Of a DNA stretch of 41,641 nucleotides, positions 16,893-26,069 are shown in pieces. Location: the NCBI GenBank assembly GCA_016779365.1, contig JADHNX010000002.1, positions 1-41,641 on the forward strand, read 5' to 3'. Source of the stretch: Planctomycetaceae bacterium (GTDB lineage: Bacteria; Planctomycetota; Planctomycetia; Planctomycetales; Planctomycetaceae). How positions within the stretch are numbered: position 1 is the first letter of the stretch; every line of letters begins with the position of its first letter. The position numbers were made by a program, and so were the translations under genes. Below the pieces are notes generated by a model. That model had not been told where the DNA came from and ran no database searches. It worked only from the letters and a program-made list of their open reading frames with translations.

Positions 16893-19800
16893 ATGTTAAC
16901 CCGATACGAGCCAGTCATCCGCCTCTTGGTTGCGTTGTTGCCACTTGGTCTGCTCGGAGATGGTGCATCGTTGCGCGCGGAGGATCCGACTCCAGCGACG
17001 ATCTCGGCGGAGAGTCGCGCGTTATTCGAGAAGCAGATCCAGCCGCTGCTCGTGAGGACCTGTGGGGACTGTCACGGCAAGGAACCCACGGACAACGATC
17101 TCGATCTCACGAGCTTTGGCTCTGCCCAGGCGATCCTCGCCAAGCCCAAGGTGCTGGGCGATGTCGCCGAGCGGTTGCGCTTGGGCGACATGCCGCCGAA
17201 GGACGCGCCTCAACCGACTGAGGCTGAGCGGGAACAACTGCTGGACTGGATCAATGCGGCGCTCGATGCGGAAGCGGCCGCGCGAGCTGGTGATCCTGGG
17301 CCGGTGACGCTGCGACGGCTGAGCAACACGGAGTACGACAACGCGATCCGCGATCTCACCAGCGTCGACATGCGGCCAACCCAGGCCCGCGAGTTTCCTG
17401 TCGACAGCGTCGGCGGCGAGGGGTTTGCGAACGTCGGGGAGGCGATGCCGGTCACTCCCGAGTTGGTCGAACGCTATCACCAGACTGCTCGCGATGTCGC
17501 CGCGCGGGCCGTGCTGCTGCCCAGCGGATTCCGCTTCTCCCCTTCCACCGAGCGACCGGATTGGACCGAAGAAGCGCTCAAGCCGCTCCGTAGTTTCCAC
17601 GCTCGCCATGCCGGACCCAATGGAGAGCCGCCGCTCGCCGCTCACCTTGCGGCGACGTTGAAGCACCGCGACCGACTCACTCGCGACGGTGCTGCCGCCA
17701 TCGCTGCGGTGGCCGCCGAGGAAAAACTCAACGCCACTTATCTGGCGGCACTTTGGAACGGGCTCAACGGCAAGCCGGCCTCGCCTGCGGAAGTCATTGC
17801 CCAGACGAAACAGTGGTCCGAGAAAGCAGCTCTGGCGGAAGCCGAGAAGCAACGGCGGCAGACGGCTCTGCAGTCGGCCAGGAAGGCCATCGAGTCCCAG
17901 TGGGGTTCGTCGAAACGTGTCCTCGCGGAGTCGAAAGTCGCGGAAGGGGGCTCGGTTCCCTTCGAGAGCAAGGTCTTGGTTCAGCGCGGCGAACTGCTGC
18001 TACTGACCGTGCTTCCTAACGACAATCACGGAGCCGACAGCACGCTCGTCGAATGGACGATCCGCGAAACCACTGGCGATCAGCGAACCTGGAACGTCGC
18101 CGACCTGGTACCCAATCTGCTGAAGGGGAACTCGTGGTCGGACAAGCACGAGGCCCGTTGGAGCTTTCTGGAAACGACCTCCACTCCGGTGTTCCTCACC
18201 GAACGGCGCGACAGCAACGCCGGACGATCCGAACTGAAATCGTGGAGCCTTGGTTCCGAACCATCGGTGTTCGTGAACTCGGCGGCGGAGGCCGTCAAAG
18301 TTTGGACAACGTTGCCCGCGCGATCAGTCTTCGTGCATCCTGGACCGAAGCGTCCGGTGAGCGTTGCCTGGACGAGTCCGATCGCGGGCGAGTTGTTGGT
18401 CGCGGGCCGCGTCGCTGATGCTCATCCGGCGGGACTCGATGGAGTCTCGTTTGAACTCTCGCATGTCGCGGCTGCGGATTTGGGACAAGCACTCGCTGAC
18501 CTGGGAAGCTCATCGACGATTCTGCCGGACGCCGGTCTACCGCCGGACATGCTGGCCCTTGTCCGAGAGCGGTGGCGCGAGGCGACGACCGATCCGGCAC
18601 CGGTCCTGGCGGCGATCAAAGCCATGCAGGACCAGTTGTTTCAAGGCAACTACGGGAAGAATGCGGCTATGGCGGTCGGCAACGGCTTTCCCGCGTGGGA
18701 GGATTTGCGTCGCATCGTTGCTCGCGAACGAGTGCAGGGAGCCGCGCGCGAACCGCTCTTCCGCTTGGTCGCGCTGCCCGCTCAAGCCGACACGTTCGTT
18801 GTTTGGGATCGGCTGCGACTCGAAGGCGGTGACGGGCCGCCGCTGGTGTTTGCCGAGCATCCCGAACTGCGCGAGATCATCGAACAAGCGTCCGGGCTCA
18901 AATTCGGCCAACACCCGCAAGGGCGACCGGTGCCAAAGTCCGCTCTGGTCACGGCTGCCGGCGCCGAGGTCGTCATCGATCTGAGAAAACTGCCCGCCGA
19001 GCTGCAGAAGACACTGACGCTGCCTCGGTTTCTTCGCGCGGATGTGAGCCTGGATGAAGCCAGTCCGGAGACGGCTTCCGTTCAGGCATTCCTGATCGCT
19101 GCTACGGGCGGTGGCGGGAGATTGGCTGAGCCGGTCGCCAAAGCTGAAGTGGGCGACCCGCATGCCGCGCGGATCGTGCATCCGCGCGTCGCCGCCCAAC
19201 AGGCTCGACCGGCGGCGGAGTTTCGTGCTCTCTTCCCGCCTGCGGTCCTTTTCCAGCCGATCATCCCGCGAGACGCTCAGGGGAGCGTGTTCTTGTACCG
19301 TCGCGAAGACGAACCGTTGCGTCGGCTGCTGCTCGATGAATCGGGCCGCGCGGAACTCGACCGGCTGTGGAGCGAACTGGAGTTTGTCAGCGAGCAAGCC
19401 CTTGCCACCCCGATCGCGTATCAGGGACTCGTGCAGTACTACCGCAAGCCGAACGACGGCGCGCGGATCATGTTCTTCTACATCCAACTATTCGAGGAGC
19501 AGATCAAACGGGATGAGACGGCCTTCCTCGCGGCTCAGGTCGCCGCGGAACCGAAGCATCTCGACGCGTTGCTCGCCTTCGCCGCCCGAGCGTGGCGCCG
19601 CCCGCTCGCTGACGACGAACGAACGGCGATCCTCGCGTCCTATCGCGCCGACCGTGCCGAGGGCGTGAAGCACGATCCAGCGTTCCGCGCCGCTCTAGCC
19701 CGAGTCCTGTCGTCACCGTGGTTCCTCTACCGGGTCGAGCAACCGGCGACCGGGCCGCACTGGCAGCCGGTCTCAGGCGACGAACTGGCGACGCGGCTGA

Positions 19801-20798
19801 GTTTCCTTCTCTGGGATTCGATCCCCGACGACGAACTGCGAACGAAGGCAGCACGGCTCCACGAGCCTGAGGTTATGGAGGAACAACTGCGCCGCATGCT
19901 GAAAGACGCCCGGATGCGCGGCATGGCCGCGGAGTTCGGCGCCCGCTGGCTGGGCGTGCGGGACTTCGTCACGAACCACGGCCGGAACCTGAAGCAGTTC
20001 CCCGAGTTCACCCCGACCGTGCGCGACGCGTTGGCCGAAGAGCCGGTGCGGTTCTTCGAAGACCTGCTGGTGAATGATCGTCCGGTCGCTGACGTGATCG
20101 CCGCCGATGCCGTGGTTGTCAATGACGTTCTCGCCCAGCACTACGGCGTCCCCGGCGTGACCGGTCCAGAGTGGCGTCGCGTCGAGAACGTATCCGCCTA
20201 CAATCGCGGCGGGTTGCTCGGCTTTGGCGCCGTGCTCGCAAAGACGGCGGCGGCGTCCCGAACGAGCCCCGTCAAGCGTGGCGCGTGGGTGGTTCAGATG
20301 CTTGGCGAGCGGTTACCCAAGGTCCCGGCCGGCGTGCCACCGCTGCCCGAGACTCCGCCCGACGGACTGAGCGTGCGCGAGATCACTGAGCGTCACCGTA
20401 AGGATCCGAAATGCGCCGGTTGCCACGTCCGCATTGATCCCTACGGCATGACGCTTGAACAATTCGACGCTCTCGGCCGGCCGCGGCCCGCCATCGACCT
20501 TAAGTCAGGTGATGCCAGGGCGACTACGCGCGACGGCGTCGAGATCGATGGCTTCGCCGGCCTGCGGGACTACCTCGCCGGCCCCCGGCGCGAGGACTTG
20601 TTGCGGGAGCTCGCACGCAAGCTGACGGGCTACTCACTGGGTCGCGCCGTGCAGCTTTCCGATCGGAAGCTGATCGACGAACTGACGAAGACCATGGTCG
20701 ATGGCGGCCGCTGGTCGGATGTCTTGCTCATCATTGTCCGCAGCGAGCAGTTCCGCTGTATTCGCCCTGCGGCAACCACGGCCGCCACATCCCCCTGA
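16893..20798 (+). CDS. Large planctomycete-type cytochrome protein, DUF1587/1595/1592/1588/1585 (pair B)
   Basis: This 1301-residue exported protein has a signal peptide (VIRLLVALLPLGLLGDGASL-RAE), followed by the haem site CGDCH at 57-61 in LLVRTCGDCHGKEPTDNDLD. DUF1587 (RLSNTEYDNAIRDLTSVD) lies near 145. A central insert of about 600 residues, absent from pair A, contains a beta-rich segment (SPIAGELLVAGRVADAHPAG). DUF1595 (FAARAWRRPLADDERTAIL), DUF1592 (ELATRLSFLLWDSIPDDELR), DUF1588 (NRGGLLGFGAVLAKTAAASR), the second haem site CAGCH (1174-1178) and DUF1585 complete it. The ATG at 16893 follows GGAG; a TTG at 16851 would add 14 residues. It is a close homologue of the gene at 22186. Function is unproven; likely periplasmic electron transfer or oxidation. 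Confidence 0.9.
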   Translation: MLTRYEPVIRLLVALLPLGLLGDGASLRAEDPTPATISAESRALFEKQIQPLLVRTCGDCHGKEPTDNDLDLTSFGSAQAILAKPKVLGDVAERLRLGDMPPKDAPQPTEAEREQLLDWINAALDAEAAARAGDPGPVTLRRLSNTEYDNAIRDLTSVDMRPTQAREFPVDSVGGEGFANVGEAMPVTPELVERYHQTARDVAARAVLLPSGFRFSPSTERPDWTEEALKPLRSFHARHAGPNGEPPLAAHLAATLKHRDRLTRDGAAAIAAVAAEEKLNATYLAALWNGLNGKPASPAEVIAQTKQWSEKAALAEAEKQRRQTALQSARKAIESQWGSSKRVLAESKVAEGGSVPFESKVLVQRGELLLLTVLPNDNHGADSTLVEWTIRETTGDQRTWNVADLVPNLLKGNSWSDKHEARWSFLETTSTPVFLTERRDSNAGRSELKSWSLGSEPSVFVNSAAEAVKVWTTLPARSVFVHPGPKRPVSVAWTSPIAGELLVAGRVADAHPAGLDGVSFELSHVAAADLGQALADLGSSSTILPDAGLPPDMLALVRERWREATTDPAPVLAAIKAMQDQLFQGNYGKNAAMAVGNGFPAWEDLRRIVARERVQGAAREPLFRLVALPAQADTFVVWDRLRLEGGDGPPLVFAEHPELREIIEQASGLKFGQHPQGRPVPKSALVTAAGAEVVIDLRKLPAELQKTLTLPRFLRADVSLDEASPETASVQAFLIAATGGGGRLAEPVAKAEVGDPHAARIVHPRVAAQQARPAAEFRALFPPAVLFQPIIPRDAQGSVFLYRREDEPLRRLLLDESGRAELDRLWSELEFVSEQALATPIAYQGLVQYYRKPNDGARIMFFYIQLFEEQIKRDETAFLAAQVAAEPKHLDALLAFAARAWRRPLADDERTAILASYRADRAEGVKHDPAFRAALARVLSSPWFLYRVEQPATGPHWQPVSGDELATRLSFLLWDSIPDDELRTKAARLHEPEVMEEQLRRMLKDARMRGMAAEFGARWLGVRDFVTNHGRNLKQFPEFTPTVRDALAEEPVRFFEDLLVNDRPVADVIAADAVVVNDVLAQHYGVPGVTGPEWRRVENVSAYNRGGLLGFGAVLAKTAAASRTSPVKRGAWVVQMLGERLPKVPAGVPPLPETPPDGLSVREITERHRKDPKCAGCHVRIDPYGMTLEQFDALGRPRPAIDLKSGDARATTRDGVEIDGFAGLRDYLAGPRREDLLRELARKLTGYSLGRAVQLSDRKLIDELTKTMVDGGRWSDVLLIIVRSEQFRCIRPAATTAATSP

Positions 20799-20819
20799 CC
20801 CTCACAAGAGGACGCTCCT

Positions 20820-22121
20820 ATGCGCACCGAACCGGCTCCCAACTTTTCGCGACGCACGCTGCTGCGCGGACTCGGCGTTTCGATGGCTCTGCCCTGGCTG
20901 GAATCGCTGGCCTTCGCCGCGGGCTCGCGAGGCAACGCCGAGGACGAGCCGCCGACTCGCACGCTCGTCACCTTCACCGGCATGGGATTCCACTCGCAGC
21001 ACTGGTGGGCCAAAGGCGAGGGCGCCGGCATGGAACTCGGCCCGTGCCTGACGCCGTTGGAACCCTGGAAAGAGCGGTTGGTCTTTCTCCGCGGTCTGTG
21101 GAACGAACAGGCCAACAAAGGCGCTATCCACTGCATGCAGACCGGGAACATGCTCAGCGGCGCGCCGTTGTCGGGGGCCGAAGTCCGCACGGGAGTCAGT
21201 TTTGACCAACTGATGGCTCAGCGGATTGGCGACCGCACGCGAATCCCTTCGCTGGTGCTAGGCTGCGAAGGACCGATTCCTGGACTCCAGGACGGGCTTC
21301 CCTTGCTCTATAGCTCGCACATTTCGTGGAGCACGGCGGTGTCGCCGACCTGGACGGAAACGCGTCCGGCGCTGGCCTTCGACCAGCTCTTCCGCACCGA
21401 GCCCAACCGGGGCGATCGTCGTGTCGTCGATGCCGTGCTTGAAGACGCCCGGTCGCTTCGTCAGCGGCTCTCCATCTCGGACCGACAGCGGTTCGAGGAG
21501 TACCTGGGCAGCGTTCACGAGATCGAGGGTCGCATCAAGCGGGCCGGTCAGGAGCGCGATGCTGGCGGCTGGAAGCCAACCCTGACCGCCCCCGATCGCC
21601 CGCGACCCGCCGATGGCATTCCCGCTGAGATCCCGGACTACTGGAAGCTGATGAACGACATCGTGCTGCTCGCCTTCCGCACCGACACCACCCGGATCGC
21701 GACCCTCAAGTATTGCAACGATGGTTCCGCCGAAACCCACACTCACTGCGGCGCCAAAGATCAGCATCACCAGATGAGCCACACTCAGCCGCCGGAACTC
21801 ATCCCACTCAACCAGTTCTTCATGGCCCAGCTTGCTTACCTCTGCGAGCGAATGTCGGAGGTCAAGGAAGGGGATCGCTCGTTGCTCGACAACACCTCGA
21901 TCATGCACTGTTCGAGCATGTTGCACGGCAGTCACGACGCGAAGCAGTTGCCGATCATCCTGCTCGGCGGCGCTGGCGGCAAACTCCGCGGCGGCCGCGC
22001 GCTCGATTACCTCAATTCGCCCAACCGTCGCATGTGCAGCCTGTTCCTCAGCCTGATGGAGTGGGGCGGCCTGGAACTCGACCGCTTCGGCGATTCGACA
22101 GAGCGGTTGACGGGCATTTGA
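20820..22121 (+). CDS. DUF1552 exported protein (pair B)
   Basis: This 433-residue protein has a twin-arginine-type leader FSRRTLLRGLGVSMALPWLE. The body includes TLVTFTGMGFHSQHWWAKGE, LVFLRGLWNEQANKGAIHC, QTGNMLSGAPLSGAEVR, YSSHISWS, FDQLF, FEEYLGSVHEIEGRIKRAG, LMNDIVLLAFRTDTTRIATL, LLDNTSIMHCSSMLHGSHD and ILLGGAGGKLRGGRALDY. This is a textbook DUF1552 member and aligns end to end with the pair C copy. It starts 21 bp after the cytochrome stop behind an AAGAGGA-type site, so the pair is co-transcribed. Confidence 0.92.
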   Translation: MRTEPAPNFSRRTLLRGLGVSMALPWLESLAFAAGSRGNAEDEPPTRTLVTFTGMGFHSQHWWAKGEGAGMELGPCLTPLEPWKERLVFLRGLWNEQANKGAIHCMQTGNMLSGAPLSGAEVRTGVSFDQLMAQRIGDRTRIPSLVLGCEGPIPGLQDGLPLLYSSHISWSTAVSPTWTETRPALAFDQLFRTEPNRGDRRVVDAVLEDARSLRQRLSISDRQRFEEYLGSVHEIEGRIKRAGQERDAGGWKPTLTAPDRPRPADGIPAEIPDYWKLMNDIVLLAFRTDTTRIATLKYCNDGSAETHTHCGAKDQHHQMSHTQPPELIPLNQFFMAQLAYLCERMSEVKEGDRSLLDNTSIMHCSSMLHGSHDAKQLPIILLGGAGGKLRGGRALDYLNSPNRRMCSLFLSLMEWGGLELDRFGDSTERLTGI

Positions 22122-22135
22122 ACCGGGCTCGTCCA

Positions 22136-22158
22136 GGATTTCTGACGAAATCCACTAC
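22136..22158 (-). repeat. REP-like GTAG hairpin, singlet
   Basis: On the minus strand GTAG-T is followed by GGATTTC-GTCA-GAAATCC, a perfect 7-bp stem. It lies 14 bases after the DUF1552 stop and before cytochrome gene C. The sequence is one base different from the left half of the element at 39469. Confidence 0.65.
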
Positions 22159-22185
22159 GCAGGCCATTGTGAACGAGATTTTGTC

Positions 22186-25100
22186 ATGAAAACGTTTTCT
22201 GCTGTGTGTGTGATTGCCGTGCTGGCGGCGTCCTCTTCGAACGGCTTCGCTGCGGATGCTTTCGACCAGTCGATTCGGCCGCTGTTGCGCGACTATTGCG
22301 TGACTTGCCATTCGACCGAGAAGCAGGAAGGCGAGCTTGATCTGCAGCGTTTCACTTCGATCGAGCAGGTCAAGAAGCAGCCGGAGGTTTGGGAGCATGT
22401 GCAGGAGCAGCTTTCGCTCGGAGAAATGCCGCCGAAGGATGCGAAGCAACTCTCGGCGGAACAAAAACAGCAGTTGGTAAGCTGGGTGCGAGCGACGCTC
22501 AACGAGATCGCGCTGGCCAACGCGGGAGATCCGGGGCCGGTTGTGCTGAGACGGTTGTCCAATCATGAATACACGTACACACTGCGGGATTTGACCGGAG
22601 TGCCGTCGCTCAATCCGGCTCGCGAGTTTCCCGTCGATGGCGCGGCGGGCGAAGGTTTTACGAATGTCGGCGCGGCGCTCGTGATGTCGCCGGCATTGCT
22701 GTCGAAGTACCTCGAAGCGGCAAAGGATGTCTCGCGCCACATGGTCCTGCTGCCCAATGGGGTTCGCTTCTCGTCGAGCGATTCGCCACAGGATTGGACG
22801 AACGAATCGTTGGCCAGGGTCCGAACGTTCTACGCGAAGCACACCACGTCCGGCAGCGGTTCACTCACGGTCCAACAGGGGATTCCGCTCGATGTGGGCA
22901 CCGGGGCCGGGCGGTTGCCGGTCGCCCGCTATCTCGATGCGCTTCAGGGGCGAAGCAACGCCACTGGGCTGAGTCTCAAGTATCTCGAATTCCTGCGAAC
23001 TGCCCTTACCGCGAAGCAACCGTCGGTGTTGTTGGACCCACTTCGCGAGAAGTTCGCGGCGAAGCAGTTGGTCGCCGCAGACATCGAACCCTGGCAGCAG
23101 GCACTCTGGAAGTTCTCCAACATCGGGCACATCGGTCGCGCAAAAGGCCCGACGGCCTGGCAGGAGCCGGCCTCGCCGCTGGTCTCGCAGCAAGAGTTGC
23201 GGGTCGAACTCGACGGCAGCCGCGACCACACGCTCTACCTCGTCGGCGGGACCGCGGGCGACGGTGCGACCGGGGATGCCGTCGTCTGGGATAATCCGCG
23301 CCTCGTGGCCAAAGGTCGGCCCGATTTCCCGATCGCTCAACTGCCAGAATTGATGAGGCACCTTGAAGCGGACCGCACCAGGATCATCGCATCCACCGAA
23401 GCTGCCCTCACGGTGTTGGCCGGTGGAGAAGCGGACGTGGATGCCACGCTCCTCGCGCGCTGGCGAGATTACCTGGGCTTCGGCGGCACGCAACTCGAAC
23501 CGCTGATGACGGCGAAGTTGGAGCGGACGCCGGACTACGACTTCATCAAAGGATGGCGCGGAGATCGAGACTTGGGCGTGCTGGCGAACTCCTCGGACGC
23601 GCGCGTGCGAATTCCGGGCGTGATGGAACCGCACAGCATCGCCACGCACCCGGCACCGGATCGAGCATCCGTGATCGCGTGGAAAAGCCCCGTCACAGCC
23701 TTGAAACTCACGATCTCGGGAACGGTCACGCACGCCCATCCCGAGTGCGGCAACGGTATCACCTGGACTCTGGAAGTCCGTCGCGGCGCCACGACCGAAA
23801 AGCTCGCGAGCGGTGTTTCGGAAGGAGCGAAGCCAATCACGCTCGGGCCGTTTGAGAAAGTGCGCATCGATGCGGACCAGGTCGTGGCGCTCGTCATCGG
23901 CCCGCGTGACGGGAACCACTCGTGCGACTTGACAGCGGTGAATCTCACGCTCACCGACGGGACGAAAACGTGGGATTTGGCGAAGGATGTGTCCCCGAAC
24001 ATTCTCTCCGGGAATCCGAACGGCCCCTGGCACTTCCTCAGCCAGCCGACTTCGCAAGATGCCACACTCGATCTTCCGGAGCCGCTTGTGAACTGGCGGA
24101 AGAACCCTTCGCCCGAACTGGCAAAGCTCGCGCGGGAACATCTTGAAAAAGACTTCTCTTTGTCGCATCCGTTGTTGGCCGCTTCGATTCGTTCCTTCAA
24201 GGGCAGCGCCGAAAAATCGTCGCTCGCGAGTTCCGCACCCGAGACCATCGAACTGAAGATTCCCGCCGCCCTCGCGAACGGAGCCGAGTTTGTCGTCACC
24301 GCGCGGCTCGAAAAGCCGGGCGAAGGAAGTGTGCAGGCCCAGGTTCTGAAACAGAAGCCCACAGCACCGGTCTCGACCGCCGTTCCCGGTGTCCCGATCA
24401 TCGTGGGCGATGGCAGCCCGGCTCAGCAGCGGTTCGAGGCGAGCTTCGAGGAGTTTCGCAAACTCTTCCCGATCGCGTTGTGCTACATGCGAATCGTGCC
24501 CGTGGATGAAGTCGTCACGCTGACGCTGTTCTACCGTGAAGACGATCAACTTCGCCGACTGATCCTCACGGAACAGGAGGCGAAAGAACTTGACCGATTG
24601 TGGGCGGAGTTGTTGTTCGTCAGCGAAGCGCCGCTCAAGCAGGTCAATGCGTTTGAGCAGATCTATCAGTTCGCGACGCAGGATCGCCCCGACCTGGTTG
24701 TCGAGTTCGAGCCTCTTCGTCAGCCGATCATGGAAGCGGCGGCGAATTTCAAAGAGCAGAAGAAAGCCGCCGTCGAACCTCAGAAGACAGCGCTGATCGC
24801 GTTCGCGGAGAAGGCATGGCGGCGGCCACTGACCGCAGCAGAGATCGCGGGATTAAGAAAATTCGAGCCCCGTTTGATGCTGGTAAGAATTCTTACCTCG
24901 CCGGCGTTCTTATATCGCAGCGAGACTCCGGCGTCTCAGACAGGCCCCGTCAATGATTGGGAACTCGCGACACGGCTGAGCTACTTCCTGTGGTCGTCGC
25001 TGCCTGACGACGAACTGCGATCGGTCGCTGCGTCGGGCAAGCTGCGCGATCCCGAGGTCTTAGCCGCTCAAGCTCGTCGCATGCTCAAGGACGATCGAGT

Positions 25101-25959
25101 CCGCCGACTCGCGACCGAGTTCGGTTGCCAATACCTGCATGTTCGCGATGTGGCCACACTCGATGAAAAGAGCGAGCGTCACTTCCCGACGTTCACCTCA
25201 GTGCGTGCGGACATGCAGGAGGAAGTCACACGGTTCTTTGTCGATCTTTTCCAGAACGATCGCAGCGTGTCCACACTACTCGACGCGGATTACACGTTCC
25301 TCAACAAGCCGCTCGCCGATCACTATGGCATCCCCTTTGAGGGAGACGGCTGGCAGCGGGTGGAAGGTCTCAGAACGTTCGGTCGCGGAGGCGCACTGGG
25401 CTTCTCGGCGACGCTCGCGAAGCATTCCGGAGCATCACGCACAAGCGCCATCCTGCGTGGCATGTGGATCAGCGAAGTGCTGCTTGGCGACAAGATTCCC
25501 AATCCGCCCAAAGGCGTTCCGACGTTGCCGGAAGAAGCCCCGGAAGGACTCAGCGAACGCCAGTTGATCGAACGCCACAGCAGCGACGTGCGCTGCGCAG
25601 GCTGCCACAAACGAATCGACCCCTTCGGTTTCGCGCTCGAAGGCTTCGATGCGATCGGTCGAACGCGGGCGGCCGACACGAAGTCCGTGACCTTTGACGG
25701 CACGGCTGTCGAAGGCCTGGCCGGTTTGCGGGATTATCTGGCCAACCAGCGTCGAGCCGATTTCCTGCGGCAGTTCAGCCGCAAGCTACTCGGCTACTCA
25801 CTGGGACGAAGCGCGCAACTGTCCGACCAACCGCTGATCGACAACCTCACCACCACGGAAGGCGGTCATGTCGGCAAGATGATCGAGCAAATCGTTCTTA
25901 GCCCTCAGTTCCGCGAGATTCGCGGGCGAGACTCTATTTCCACCAACTCGCAAAGGTAG
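22186..25959 (+). CDS. Large planctomycete-type cytochrome protein, DUF1587/1595/1592/1588/1585 (pair C)
   Basis: This is a 1257-residue exported protein with a short signal (MKTFSAVCVIAVLAASSSNG-FAADA). Haem site CVTCH lies at 38-42 in RDYCVTCHSTEKQEGELDL. DUF1587 (RLSNHEYTYTLRDLTGVPSL) is followed by a long central insert with a beta-sandwich-like segment (LKLTISGTVTHAHPECGNGI...TWTLEVRRG). The end holds DUF1595 (FAEKAWRRPLTAAEIAGLRK), DUF1592 ([20 protein letters not shown]), DUF1588 (RGGALGFSATLAKHSGASRT), CAGCH (1137-1141) and DUF1585 (ADFLRQFSRKLLGYSLGR). It is closely homologous to pair B along its length. Its TAG stop is part of the GTAG of the REP-like pair at 25956. Confidence 0.9.
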   Translation: MKTFSAVCVIAVLAASSSNGFAADAFDQSIRPLLRDYCVTCHSTEKQEGELDLQRFTSIEQVKKQPEVWEHVQEQLSLGEMPPKDAKQLSAEQKQQLVSWVRATLNEIALANAGDPGPVVLRRLSNHEYTYTLRDLTGVPSLNPAREFPVDGAAGEGFTNVGAALVMSPALLSKYLEAAKDVSRHMVLLPNGVRFSSSDSPQDWTNESLARVRTFYAKHTTSGSGSLTVQQGIPLDVGTGAGRLPVARYLDALQGRSNATGLSLKYLEFLRTALTAKQPSVLLDPLREKFAAKQLVAADIEPWQQALWKFSNIGHIGRAKGPTAWQEPASPLVSQQELRVELDGSRDHTLYLVGGTAGDGATGDAVVWDNPRLVAKGRPDFPIAQLPELMRHLEADRTRIIASTEAALTVLAGGEADVDATLLARWRDYLGFGGTQLEPLMTAKLERTPDYDFIKGWRGDRDLGVLANSSDARVRIPGVMEPHSIATHPAPDRASVIAWKSPVTALKLTISGTVTHAHPECGNGITWTLEVRRGATTEKLASGVSEGAKPITLGPFEKVRIDADQVVALVIGPRDGNHSCDLTAVNLTLTDGTKTWDLAKDVSPNILSGNPNGPWHFLSQPTSQDATLDLPEPLVNWRKNPSPELAKLAREHLEKDFSLSHPLLAASIRSFKGSAEKSSLASSAPETIELKIPAALANGAEFVVTARLEKPGEGSVQAQVLKQKPTAPVSTAVPGVPIIVGDGSPAQQRFEASFEEFRKLFPIALCYMRIVPVDEVVTLTLFYREDDQLRRLILTEQEAKELDRLWAELLFVSEAPLKQVNAFEQIYQFATQDRPDLVVEFEPLRQPIMEAAANFKEQKKAAVEPQKTALIAFAEKAWRRPLTAAEIAGLRKFEPRLMLVRILTSPAFLYRSETPASQTGPVNDWELATRLSYFLWSSLPDDELRSVAASGKLRDPEVLAAQARRMLKDDRVRRLATEFGCQYLHVRDVATLDEKSERHFPTFTSVRADMQEEVTRFFVDLFQNDRSVSTLLDADYTFLNKPLADHYGIPFEGDGWQRVEGLRTFGRGGALGFSATLAKHSGASRTSAILRGMWISEVLLGDKIPNPPKGVPTLPEEAPEGLSERQLIERHSSDVRCAGCHKRIDPFGFALEGFDAIGRTRAADTKSVTFDGTAVEGLAGLRDYLANQRRADFLRQFSRKLLGYSLGRSAQLSDQPLIDNLTTTEGGHVGKMIEQIVLSPQFREIRGRDSISTNSQR

Positions 25960-26041
25960 CAGGCACACTCCGTGTGCCGTCCGCCGAATTCTGGACGACT
26001 TCCCGCGTCAAACGTCACGGCACACGGAGTGTGCCTACTAC
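25956..26041. repeat. REP-like inverted pair (GGCACAC hairpins)
   Basis: The left half is GTAG-CA followed by GGCACAC-TCC-GTGTGCC (25956-25978). The right half, on the other strand, is GTAG-TA followed by the same hairpin (26041-26019). About 40 bases separate them. The left GTAG provides the TAG stop of the cytochrome gene; the pair fills the gap before the DUF1552 start. Confidence 0.75.
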
Positions 26042-26069
26042 CAAGGAATCTCCCTTCATCGGAGCCAAC

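Noticed and set aside
22861-24549. 562-codon open frame on the minus strand
   Set aside because: It lies wholly antisense to the cytochrome gene C, is Arg/His/Gly-rich with no domain, and is explained by high GC in the third codon position.
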